Origin: Hymenobacter setariae | GTDB taxonomy: Bacteria > Bacteroidota > Bacteroidia > Cytophagales > Hymenobacteraceae | Direction of reading: 5' to 3' | Assembly: GCF_007713685.1 (NCBI RefSeq) | Contig: NZ_VMRJ01000001.1 | Span: 540,129-604,128, forward strand | DNA length: 64,000 bases | Part shown: piece after piece, positions 19,301-25,775 of the stretch | Position numbering within the stretch: the first letter of the stretch is position 1 | Layout: each line of letters starts with the position of its first letter | The notes under the pieces: generated by a model | Databases searched by the model: none | What the model saw: only the letters and a program-made list of their open reading frames with translations | Told to the model about the DNA's origin: nothing | Translations under genes and position numbers: made by a program

Positions 19301-19710
19301 GCCTCGCCCAGCCCCGCGAGGAAGACGAGCTTGGCCTAAGCTACTACAACACCATGACCACCTGGATGCAGGTCGACCCGCTGCTGGCCCTCTTCGGCCT
19401 CACTCGCGCCGAGCTGCAAATCGCTGACGAGGCGCGCCTAGCCCGCGCCGTGCGCAGCGTGGCCCAGCGCATTCCCACCTACGTCACCATCAAGGAGGTG
19501 AAATACCGCTGGGGCCACGGCCAGGAAGATATCTACCCCGTGGCCCAAATCGAGAAACTCTGGAGCGACATGTCGGCCCTACCCGACGTGCCCTGCGGCT
19601 ACCTGGTAGTACCCCGCCAACGCGGCCAGCAAATGAAAGACCCCGCGCAGCTCGATGCCTGGGTAATTGATGGCACCAAGGATTACGTAGCAGGATTGGC
19701 GGCGTTCTAA
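16378..19710 (+). CDS. Putative GHMP-type sugar kinase fused to UDPGP-family nucleotidyltransferase
   Basis: The frame is open from 16075, but MNILIETITATDPAKRD at ATG 16378 is the likely start, just after the GalU-like gene; this gives 1110 residues. Residues about 250-560 resemble the GHMP kinase fold of fucokinases: PKGSRFAVSTNLLGCII in place of the usual glycine-rich PKGSGLGTSS loop (about 315-330), then GGGWQDSGGVWPGIK (about 367-382). The C-terminal part (about 735-1100) resembles UDP-sugar pyrophosphorylases: LAAGVGSRWTKGAG with KALNPF, and HNIDTLGADLD (about 920). The inferred role is phosphorylation of a sugar and then nucleotide activation. The kinase loop is degenerate, so that half may be inactive. 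The domain order is the reverse of bifunctional FKP. Confidence 0.68.
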   Translation: MNILIETITATDPAKRDRSFYELAKSLSAKDLLKSLRELDDFRKATPSLYDKVRAILFLYAGFRFFLQEAPATPAVGKIPYAGFEDLLARRFEHAISTFLAELDTHGPNAMLFSALADSYHQLSFQTLANQVRKSVRSSKGNQWMFRVGHQDEHPIRIHKALLQRPEGTLFYPVLHEHTAVRMDLTHSGWSDIFFLGMDYPEGARVVNLSIDLGVFGRDKDIRPPLHAYVRVIAEPVLRLTSIDLNTTKDVTDLADLFNFGNDYLSLVKAGVIASGLIPPSFEGTAQSLPQLLERIVAPGMGIELVTKVNDIPKGSRFAVSTNLLGCIISLLMRATGQTKNLTGGLDENERRLVASRAILGEWIGGSGGGWQDSGGVWPGIKAIQGTFAQAGDPEFGISRGTLLPRHRVLSGDDIHPEMGERIRNSLVLLHGGMASNVGPILEMVSEKYLLRGEKEWAARQFTNQVFDNILGALKEGDVPKLAANTARNWEYPIKTIIPWASTYFTEEIIARAKQQFGADYYGFLMLGGMSGGGMGMFVNPERYEEYKLRVLELLRSTKQELSAALPFAMEPVVYNWDINYKGSWSTLHEGAEALMPEQYYAIHVSQLVKQDPATISYIRRAEVDFFTAHCEQNNLAYPLLRTIVSNLFQVSDPGAQGNRSAENDKAERIKQENGFDYIQHEDIRADLQKGRIGLSRNQLPAETTIADVLPGDAAQLTDLGEYTAAGEAALRAGKVGVLSLAAGVGSRWTKGAGVIKALNPFVEIEGRMRSFLEIHLAKTRRTAERYDAVIPHLVATSYLTHAPIQAHLAKTGNFGYGGPVYLSEGRSIGQRFVPMARDLRFLWEEMPQETLDVNKQKVRDAVRNTMIGWSKAKGEGTDYVDNIAGQRFSPLGHWYEVSNLLRNGTLARLLREQPQVETLMLHNIDTLGADLDAAALGYHLASANVLTFEVVARRIEDRGGGLARVNGQLRLLEGLAQPREEDELGLSYYNTMTTWMQVDPLLALFGLTRAELQIADEARLARAVRSVAQRIPTYVTIKEVKYRWGHGQEDIYPVAQIEKLWSDMSALPDVPCGYLVVPRQRGQQMKDPAQLDAWVIDGTKDYVAGLAAF

Positions 19711-19721
19711 GTTATTCCGTC

Positions 19722-19772
19722 AAATAAAAAGGGTGCTTTCAGAATAGTATTCTGAAAGCACCCTTTTTATTT
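19722..19772. terminator. Bidirectional intrinsic terminator
   Basis: Perfect 24-bp arms (19722-19745 and 19749-19772) enclose a 3-nt loop, with A-rich and T-rich ends on opposite sides. It separates the convergent fusion gene and the AT-rich membrane-protein gene. Confidence 0.9.
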
Positions 19773-19854
19773 AATTAGGTATTTAACCCGCAAAGTATAA
19801 TTGAGAATAATACTAATAGTAAAACACCAGGCTACACCTTCCTCACTGGCGCCT

Positions 19855-20400
19855 TCAAGACTGCAATAAGTCCCATGGCTCAGAAACTTGTATCCACAGA
19901 AAATAAAGGCCCGCATTTACTAGTAAGGATAGAATCACCTTAATAGTAGTAACATCATTGACTACCCGGAAATAGTTTATTTTCCATAGTATAAGAGTCA
20001 CCATAAGAGAAGCCAAAACTGGAAACATCAAACCTTGCTTATCCCTAACCTCTCCGTAATAGAACGTTGACCCATAATATAACTCAAACCATTGTAGAAA
20101 TCCAATCAGCAACGCACTTAGTAAATAAACAGTCAAAATCTTTCTGCTACTTTCAAGACCTTTAATATATAACAAGACAAAGCATGCTAAAAAAACTATT
20201 CTTACAACGAATGCACTAATCGATATCTTTATTATTCCTGAATTGAAGTCAAATTCCTTAAAAGGATTATCTTCGGTAAGACTCGGACTTACCAAGCTAT
20301 AAAAATAAAAGACGAGACCAATGGTGCTTAGAAGGGTTATGACTGCAAGTACAGTTTCAAAAATATTCACCCGAAAATTCATTATTATTAAAGAGTACAT
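19855..20400 (-). CDS. Hypothetical AT-rich integral membrane protein
   Basis: I do not recognise this protein of about 181 residues. Start is ATG 20400 (MYSLIIMNFRVN) or ATG 20382 (MNFRVNIF). Four or five hydrophobic helices are visible (TVLAVITLLSTIGLVFYFYS; ISAFVVRIVFLACFVLLYI; ILTVYLLSALLIGFL; VLASLMVTLILW; VILSLLVNAGLYFLW). Composition is clearly AT-rich compared with its neighbours, like the orphan gene at 11.8-12.5 kb, which points to a foreign or fast-evolving gene. It ends close to a strong terminator and is just downstream of the phosphoesterase gene on the same strand. Confidence 0.6.
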   Translation of the reverse strand: MYSLIIMNFRVNIFETVLAVITLLSTIGLVFYFYSLVSPSLTEDNPFKEFDFNSGIIKISISAFVVRIVFLACFVLLYIKGLESSRKILTVYLLSALLIGFLQWFELYYGSTFYYGEVRDKQGLMFPVLASLMVTLILWKINYFRVVNDVTTIKVILSLLVNAGLYFLWIQVSEPWDLLQS

Positions 20401-20487
20401 TCGAATACCATATTTTACTGTTACTGGCCTATTCGCTAGGGCGAGCTTATGCGCAGCCGTAACTCGCGCCAGTTTCAACATATCCCT

Positions 20488-21048
20488 TTATACTCTGAGT
20501 GCGAAGGGCGACGTCCATTTTTTACGGGCCATAATAGCCTTGACTTCTTCATAAGAAAGCGGATAGAAGTTGTGGCAATCTACTCCTACATCAAGGGATA
20601 GCGACGTTTCATCGTCGGGCAGGTCGCCGTGCGAGTGGCCGTAGAGATGCCAAGCACCGTAGTGGCTAGCATTCCACACGCGCATGGCGTAGTGAAACAG
20701 CATGATGTGCCGTTTGCCGCGCGAGGCGTCCGGGTCATCCAGCGTTAGCTCGTGGTAGGGTTTTACCCAGTCGAAGCGGTCGGCGCAGGCTAGGGCCGCG
20801 CTTTCGTGGTTACCGGTTATCAGGCATATCCGGCCGTTGAGGCGGTCGAGCAGGGGCCGCAGCTTGGCGGGCGGCAGTAGCGCCACGTCGCCTAGGTGAT
20901 ACACTAGGTCTTCCGGGCCCACTTTCTCGTTCCAGCGCTGCACCATTGCTTCATCCATTTCGGCCACGCTGGCGAAGGGCCGCTTCGAAAACTTGAGGAT
21001 GTTCTTGTGGCCAAAGTGCGTATCCGCAGTAAACCAAATGGCGTGCAT
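20488..21048 (-). CDS. Metallophosphoesterase (calcineurin-like, YfcE/YvnB-type small phosphoesterase)
   Basis: The 186-residue cytoplasmic protein carries the complete calcineurin-like motif set: FTADTHFGHKNIL (Asp, His), HLGDVALL (GD), TGNHES (GNH) and LYGHSHGDLPD (GHxH), plus an extra His in LFHYAMRVW. These residues bind two metals. Proteins of this size and with the DTHFGHxN start are usually annotated as phosphoesterases or phosphohydrolases of unknown substrate. A TATCTTTC sequence a few bases upstream of the ATG resembles a -7 element, suggesting a very short leader. Confidence 0.85.
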   Translation of the reverse strand: MHAIWFTADTHFGHKNILKFSKRPFASVAEMDEAMVQRWNEKVGPEDLVYHLGDVALLPPAKLRPLLDRLNGRICLITGNHESAALACADRFDWVKPYHELTLDDPDASRGKRHIMLFHYAMRVWNASHYGAWHLYGHSHGDLPDDETSLSLDVGVDCHNFYPLSYEEVKAIMARKKWTSPFALRV

Positions 21049-21105
21049 AGCCAGAAAGATAGCTTATTTCTGGCCTAGCGCCGCTTTTTCGCCACGCAGC
21101 TTTTA

Positions 21106-22278
21106 CTAACTGACAAGGTGAAACATCCGGCTCCACCGCATTTTATGCAGCAGGTCGGCATAGGGGTCGAGGGAGAGCCACACGAACACGGCCTTGCCTA
21201 CCACATGGTCTTCGGGCACGAAGCCCCAGAAGCGGGAGTCTTCCGAGTTGTGGCGGTTATCGCCCATCATAAAGTAGTAGTTCTGCTTGAGGGTGTAGCT
21301 GGTCAGCGGGCGGCCGTTTTGCTGTATCATACCGTTTTGCCAGGTAACACCTTGGTTGTGCTCGTACTGCGCGATAATCTTGTAGTAGATGGCCGCATTA
21401 GCAGGCGTTAAGTGAACAGTCTGGCCCTTTTTCGGTACTGGCAGCGGGCCGTAGTCGTCGAGCTGCCAGCGGCGGGACACCGCGCTTTTGGCGTCCGATA
21501 CGTGGAAATCGGCGGCGTCTGGGAACAGCGTACCGTCTGGCAGATTGCTGCCGGCTACGGTCAGTGCCTTTACATAGGACTGGCGTCGAAAGTAGGCCGC
21601 CACGTCGGCGGGGCAGCTGAGGTAATAACCCGTTTTACCTGTCTCAGGGTTAGTTACCACGGCCGGCATGCCATCGGGCTGAGTATAATCAACCACCCGC
21701 TGGTCGCGCAAGGCCTGGCGCACCTCGTCGTTGGGTGCGGGTACTTCCATGAAGTAGGTAGTTTGCGGCTGGCCCGCAATGGCGCCAGGTTGGCCATTGA
21801 GGAATACTTGCCCGTGGCGGATGACTAGCGTATCGCCGGCCACCGCAATGCAGCGCTTAATGAGAAAGGTACGCAAGTCGGCTGGGCGCTGCTGCTCGTG
21901 CGGCACGTGAAACACCACCACGTCGTTGCGCTGAACGCTACTAAAGCCCGGAAAGCGGTAAGTAGGCAGCTGAATGAGGTCGGAATAGCTCTGCACCCCA
22001 CCTAGGATGGGAATGGTTTGGTGCGTGAGCGGCATTTGCAATGGCGTCTGGGGCGTGATGGGCCCATAGTGCAGCTTACTCACAAACAAATAGTCGCCGA
22101 CCAGCAGCGAGCGCTCCATGCTCTCGGAGGGAATGACGTAAGCCTCGACGGCCGACCAGCGCAGCAGCGAAGCCGCTACCACGGCAAACAGCAAAGAATT
22201 TACCCATTCGCGGGCGGCGCTCTTGGGCTTTGGGGGCACAGCGTCGGGGCCAGGCCGCTTACCAGTAAAGAAAGACAT
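21106..22278 (-). CDS. lepB: Signal peptidase I
   Basis: The 390-residue protein has a cytoplasmic N-terminal stretch, one membrane helix (about 27-46), then the S26 catalytic domain. The nucleophile is Ser53 in VIPSESMERSLLVGD. The general-base Lys lies in FLIKRCIAVAGDTL, and the conserved box FMMGDNRHNSEDSRFWG follows near the C-terminus. It is longer than enterobacterial LepB because of an insertion of about 120 residues between the Lys box and the GDN box, which is common in Bacteroidota. It removes signal peptides at the periplasmic face of the inner membrane, which the many exported proteins in this window need. Confidence 0.93.
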   Translation of the reverse strand: MSFFTGKRPGPDAVPPKPKSAAREWVNSLLFAVVAASLLRWSAVEAYVIPSESMERSLLVGDYLFVSKLHYGPITPQTPLQMPLTHQTIPILGGVQSYSDLIQLPTYRFPGFSSVQRNDVVVFHVPHEQQRPADLRTFLIKRCIAVAGDTLVIRHGQVFLNGQPGAIAGQPQTTYFMEVPAPNDEVRQALRDQRVVDYTQPDGMPAVVTNPETGKTGYYLSCPADVAAYFRRQSYVKALTVAGSNLPDGTLFPDAADFHVSDAKSAVSRRWQLDDYGPLPVPKKGQTVHLTPANAAIYYKIIAQYEHNQGVTWQNGMIQQNGRPLTSYTLKQNYYFMMGDNRHNSEDSRFWGFVPEDHVVGKAVFVWLSLDPYADLLHKMRWSRMFHLVS

Positions 22279-22436
22279 ATAGAGCTGTTAGGTTAAGGTG
22301 TAGCTCTGCAACGCCCTAGGTTGTCTTTCTGGTATTCTACTGTCTAAACATGATGTCTTTAAGCAGTGGATTTTCTTAGATATTACCTAGAACAGCCAGC
22401 CTCGCTAGCCGTTGCCTTCGCGCGAGTTCAGCGCAG

Positions 22437-23018
22437 CTAGTCTGCCATGTCACAGTAGTAAGCATGCGTACTATCCTGAGCAAACACTAGAATCTGGTCT
22501 CGATTTGGGTTGGTGGCGGTGTGCCTACGCACTACCATAGCTTTAGGACCTAGCCTCTCCGGTTTCCACCACATTGGCTTAGGGCTATAGTTTGCCGCAT
22601 AGCCTACCGAGTCATATGGCATCTTCCTGTAATTATTTGCCGCAAGGATTCTTTTCAGCTCAGCGGGACAAGTTCTGAATTCCAGCCAAATGCAGCAGTC
22701 GAGGCGGGGCACTAGCTGGTCTTGGTAATTTTTTACTTCCATGCAGCTAGCAACGGGCACCCCAAATAGTGCCCTGTAAATTTCCTCACCCGACCGACGA
22801 GCAAAAGGCTTAGGCACACTGGCTACGGAGTAGACTGCGGCCCTGTATGCTTTACGAGCAGCTTTAACTCCTAGCCAACCAAAGCATAATCCACTCAATA
22901 GCAGTGCGCTTAGCATCCACGTTTTACGCAGCTGCCGCCCACCTAGCCACAGCACTACCAGCACCACACCGATACTACCAGCGGCTACACCTAGGAATAA
23001 AATAATGGCATTATGCAT
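22437..23018 (-). CDS. Hypothetical membrane-anchored protein
   Basis: I do not recognise this protein of 193 residues (ATG 23018; a TTG three codons upstream is in frame). Two hydrophobic helices lie near the N-terminus (IILFLGVAAGSIGVVLVVLWLG and MLSALLLSGLCFGWLGV). A soluble C-terminal domain follows (about 70-193) with four cysteines in the middle. It looks like an inner-membrane protein with a periplasmic or cytoplasmic domain. It lies downstream of nadR on the same strand with about 44 bp between them. Composition is slightly less GC-rich than its neighbours. Confidence 0.6.
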   Translation of the reverse strand: MHNAIILFLGVAAGSIGVVLVVLWLGGRQLRKTWMLSALLLSGLCFGWLGVKAARKAYRAAVYSVASVPKPFARRSGEEIYRALFGVPVASCMEVKNYQDQLVPRLDCCIWLEFRTCPAELKRILAANNYRKMPYDSVGYAANYSPKPMWWKPERLGPKAMVVRRHTATNPNRDQILVFAQDSTHAYYCDMAD

Positions 23019-23061
23019 AAAGCGCAAGCTTATATCGCTTCTTGACGGCCATTTACAAGCG

Positions 23062-24141
23062 CTACCCTAGCACCGCCCGCACTTTGGCTACTCGCTCTTC
23101 CACCGAGCCATCGAGCAACGTGTAAGGAATACCTAACATCTCCAATTGCATGAGGATGGCGCCGTGCTGAAACTGGCGCAGGGCCTCGGGGCCACGCCAG
23201 CCGTCGTCTTCGAAAGGCGTGGTGGGCATGCACACAAAGGTGTGAGCGTAGCGCTGGCGGCATACCTCAGCGAGGCGCTGCAAGGCGGGGTCGCAGCGGT
23301 GAAAATAATAGTAGGAATACAGCGCCGTGGTGGCGGCGTTGGTGTCGCACACGAGCCAGCCGTGGGCCTGGGCAGCGGCCTCATCTTCCAATTCGAGCTG
23401 GCGGCGGCCGATGTAAAGCAAGTCCTCGTAGACCAGCTTACCATTTTTCTGCTCGTGCAGCGTGCGGCCAAACTCGGGCACCCAGGCGGTACCTAGGGCC
23501 TCGGCCAGGGCGATGGACAGCGTGGTTTTGCCACTGCTTTCGGCCCCGAGCAGCACCAGGCGGGGCACGGTAGCGGGGGGCACCACGCCATACTGCCCCG
23601 CGATGAAGGGATGAATATGCAGCGCCGACTCGCCAAAGCTTTCGGCTTCCTCGGCCAGGGCGGCGCGCAGCCGGGTGCCACTGGTAGGCACCTGCTGGCG
23701 CTGGTTGTCCACGGCTATGTGGGTGACGCCTAGGTGCTCGGCAAAGCCGGGGCCGTAGGTTTCACTACTGAATACTACGTCGATACGCTCGCCTTGCCGG
23801 GCCAGCCACTGGCGCACAAACTCGCGGTGGGTAGTGTCGTCGGCCGCATCGGGGGGCACGGCCGCGGCGGGCAGGGCCTCGATGCGCAGGGGCGTGGCGC
23901 CGCTGCGTGGACCTAGGGCATAGTCATCGCCCCGGTACAGCTCGCGCAGCCAGTGGGCCCGCGCGGGGGCAGCGTGGCGGGGGTCGTCGGGGTTGGCGTA
24001 TACGAGCACTAGCAGCTCAGATACTTGGGCAGCGGCGGTTTCGAGCAACAACTGGTGGCCCCGGTGCGGGGGCCAAAACTTGCCCACTACGAGGCCGGTG
24101 CGCGCAGGTGAGGGAGAAGCAGCAGGTAGTACGTTTGTCAT
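23062..24141 (-). CDS. nadR: NadR-like bifunctional NMN adenylyltransferase / ribosylnicotinamide kinase
   Basis: ATG 24141 (MTNVLPAASPSP) gives 359 residues; the 96 bp of open frame upstream overlaps the divergent ABC gene and was rejected. The N-terminal nucleotidyltransferase domain has GLVVGKFWPPHRGHQLLLE (HxGH-type motif) and a later ISSTxxR-like segment (TSGTRLRAAL). The C-terminal P-loop kinase domain has Walker A LLGAESSGKTTLSIALAEAL at about residue 197. The protein lacks the helix-turn-helix of enterobacterial NadR, so it is an enzyme and not a repressor. It would convert nicotinamide riboside to NMN and NMN to NAD. Confidence 0.88.
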   Translation of the reverse strand: MTNVLPAASPSPARTGLVVGKFWPPHRGHQLLLETAAAQVSELLVLVYANPDDPRHAAPARAHWLRELYRGDDYALGPRSGATPLRIEALPAAAVPPDAADDTTHREFVRQWLARQGERIDVVFSSETYGPGFAEHLGVTHIAVDNQRQQVPTSGTRLRAALAEEAESFGESALHIHPFIAGQYGVVPPATVPRLVLLGAESSGKTTLSIALAEALGTAWVPEFGRTLHEQKNGKLVYEDLLYIGRRQLELEDEAAAQAHGWLVCDTNAATTALYSYYYFHRCDPALQRLAEVCRQRYAHTFVCMPTTPFEDDGWRGPEALRQFQHGAILMQLEMLGIPYTLLDGSVEERVAKVRAVLG

Positions 24142-24161
24142 AAGAAGGGCGCTTGTGGCGG

Positions 24162-24169
24162 CAAACGTA
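24162..24169 (-). promoter_or_regulatory. Predicted -7 element (TACGTTTG) of nadR
   Basis: TACGTTTG on the minus strand matches TAnnTTTG exactly and lies 21 bp before the chosen nadR ATG, supporting that start over the longer open frame. Confidence 0.45.
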
Positions 24170-24207
24170 CTGCCCGCTTTTCTATAAACGATTCTGCTTT
24201 TTCCGGC

Positions 24208-25713
24208 ATGACCCTGCCTATTCTTGCCTTCGAGCACTGCACTGTGCGCTACCTAGGGCGCATCCTGTTCACCGACCTTAGCTTTCGCGTCGAGCCGGGC
24301 CAACACTGGGCGCTGGTGGGCCCCAGCGGTGCGGGCAAAAGCACTTTGCTAGCCACGCTGGCGGGGCACTATGTGGTCACGGGCGGGCCGGCCACCTACC
24401 CGCTGCTGGCAGCCGAAGGCGAGCACACGGCCGACCCGTTTTTTTCGTGGCGCAAGCGCGTGGCGCTGGTGGGCCCGCGGGCCACATTTCGAGCCAGCGA
24501 CAACCAGGGCCAACTCTATTACCAGCAGCGCTACAATGCCGCGGCAGCCGAGGAGGTGCCCACCGTGCGCGAGTACCTAGGGGCCATTGCGGCTCCCGCC
24601 GGGCCCGCCCCCTGGACCTACGAGCGCACCACCGCCTTGCTGCGTCTCAGCCACTTGCAAGACGAGCGCCTCATCAAGCTTTCCAACGGCGAAACTCAGC
24701 GCCTGCGCCTGGCCGCCGCCCTGCTGCGCCAGCCCCGGCTGCTGCTGCTCGATGCGCCCCTCACCGGCCTCGACACGGCCACCCGCGCGTGGTTTGATGC
24801 GTTTTTGGCCGAAGTGGCCGCCTCGGGCGTTACGGTGGTAATGGCCACGGCACCGCACGAGGTGCCAGCGCTCATCACGCACGTGGCAGTGCTAGCCGAG
24901 CAGCGCATAGTGCAGACGCTACCTAGGGTCACATTTCGGCCCGACCTAGTACCTAGGGCCACCAGCCCGGCCCTACTGGATGAGCACGAATTACGGGCCC
25001 TGAGCGCGCCCGTGCCCGATGCCCCCACCTACCACACGCTGGTGCGCCTGCGTGATGTAACGGTGCGCTACGGCGATAAAGTAGTGCTCGATAACCTGAG
25101 CTGGGAAGTAAAGCCCGGCGAGCGCTGGGCCCTCACCGGCCCCAACGGCGCCGGCAAAAGCACACTGCTGAGTTTGCTCAACGGCGACAACCCGCAGGCC
25201 TACGGCAAAGACCTGGTGTTGTTTGACCGCAAGCGCGGCACCGGCGAAAGCATCTGGGACATCAAGCGCAACATTGGCTACGTGTCGCCCGAGCTGCTGC
25301 ATTATTTTCCGGGGCAGCTTACGTGCCAGCAGGCAGTCGAAACCGGTTTTGCCGATAAGCTGGTGCGGGCGGCCGTCACGCCGGCCCAGCGGGCGCTGGC
25401 CAGCCGCTGGCTGCGGGTGCTGCACCTAGAGGCCAGCGCCGACTTGCCCCTGCGCCAGCTGCCCGCCAGCCAGCAGCGCCTGGTGCTGGTGTCGCGGGCC
25501 CTGGCCAAAAGCCCGCCGCTGCTCCTACTCGACGAGCCCGGCCAGGGCCTCGACGCCGCGCAGCTAACCCACTTCCGGGCCGTGCTCGACCGCCTGTGCC
25601 AAGTGAGCCCAGTGGCGCTGATTTACGTCAGTCACTACCCTACCGAGCTGCCCACCAGCGTGACACATGCGCTACGGCTCGACAAAGGCGTAGCGCGAGT
25701 GGAAGAGCTATAG
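24208..25713 (+). CDS. ABC ATPase with two nucleotide-binding domains (ModF/PhrA-like)
   Basis: The 501-residue protein has no membrane helices and contains two ABC domains. The first has Walker A GPSGAGKSTLL, signature LSNGETQRLRLA and Walker B LLLLDAPLTGLD; the second has GPNGAGKSTLL, a degenerate signature LRQLPASQQRLVL, and LLLLDEPGQGLD. In domain 1 the Walker B Glu is replaced by Ala (DAP for DEP), so that site may hydrolyse ATP poorly. Double ATPases of this type are annotated as molybdenum transport or photorepair proteins (ModF/PhrA), but no permease is adjacent and the substrate is unknown. It is divergent from nadR. Confidence 0.85.
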   Translation: MTLPILAFEHCTVRYLGRILFTDLSFRVEPGQHWALVGPSGAGKSTLLATLAGHYVVTGGPATYPLLAAEGEHTADPFFSWRKRVALVGPRATFRASDNQGQLYYQQRYNAAAAEEVPTVREYLGAIAAPAGPAPWTYERTTALLRLSHLQDERLIKLSNGETQRLRLAAALLRQPRLLLLDAPLTGLDTATRAWFDAFLAEVAASGVTVVMATAPHEVPALITHVAVLAEQRIVQTLPRVTFRPDLVPRATSPALLDEHELRALSAPVPDAPTYHTLVRLRDVTVRYGDKVVLDNLSWEVKPGERWALTGPNGAGKSTLLSLLNGDNPQAYGKDLVLFDRKRGTGESIWDIKRNIGYVSPELLHYFPGQLTCQQAVETGFADKLVRAAVTPAQRALASRWLRVLHLEASADLPLRQLPASQQRLVLVSRALAKSPPLLLLDEPGQGLDAAQLTHFRAVLDRLCQVSPVALIYVSHYPTELPTSVTHALRLDKGVARVEEL

Positions 25714-25775
25714 GCTCCGCGCGGGGTATTATCACGCTTGAGCTACCCTAAGAGTCTCCTGCTCACCTAGGGGGC

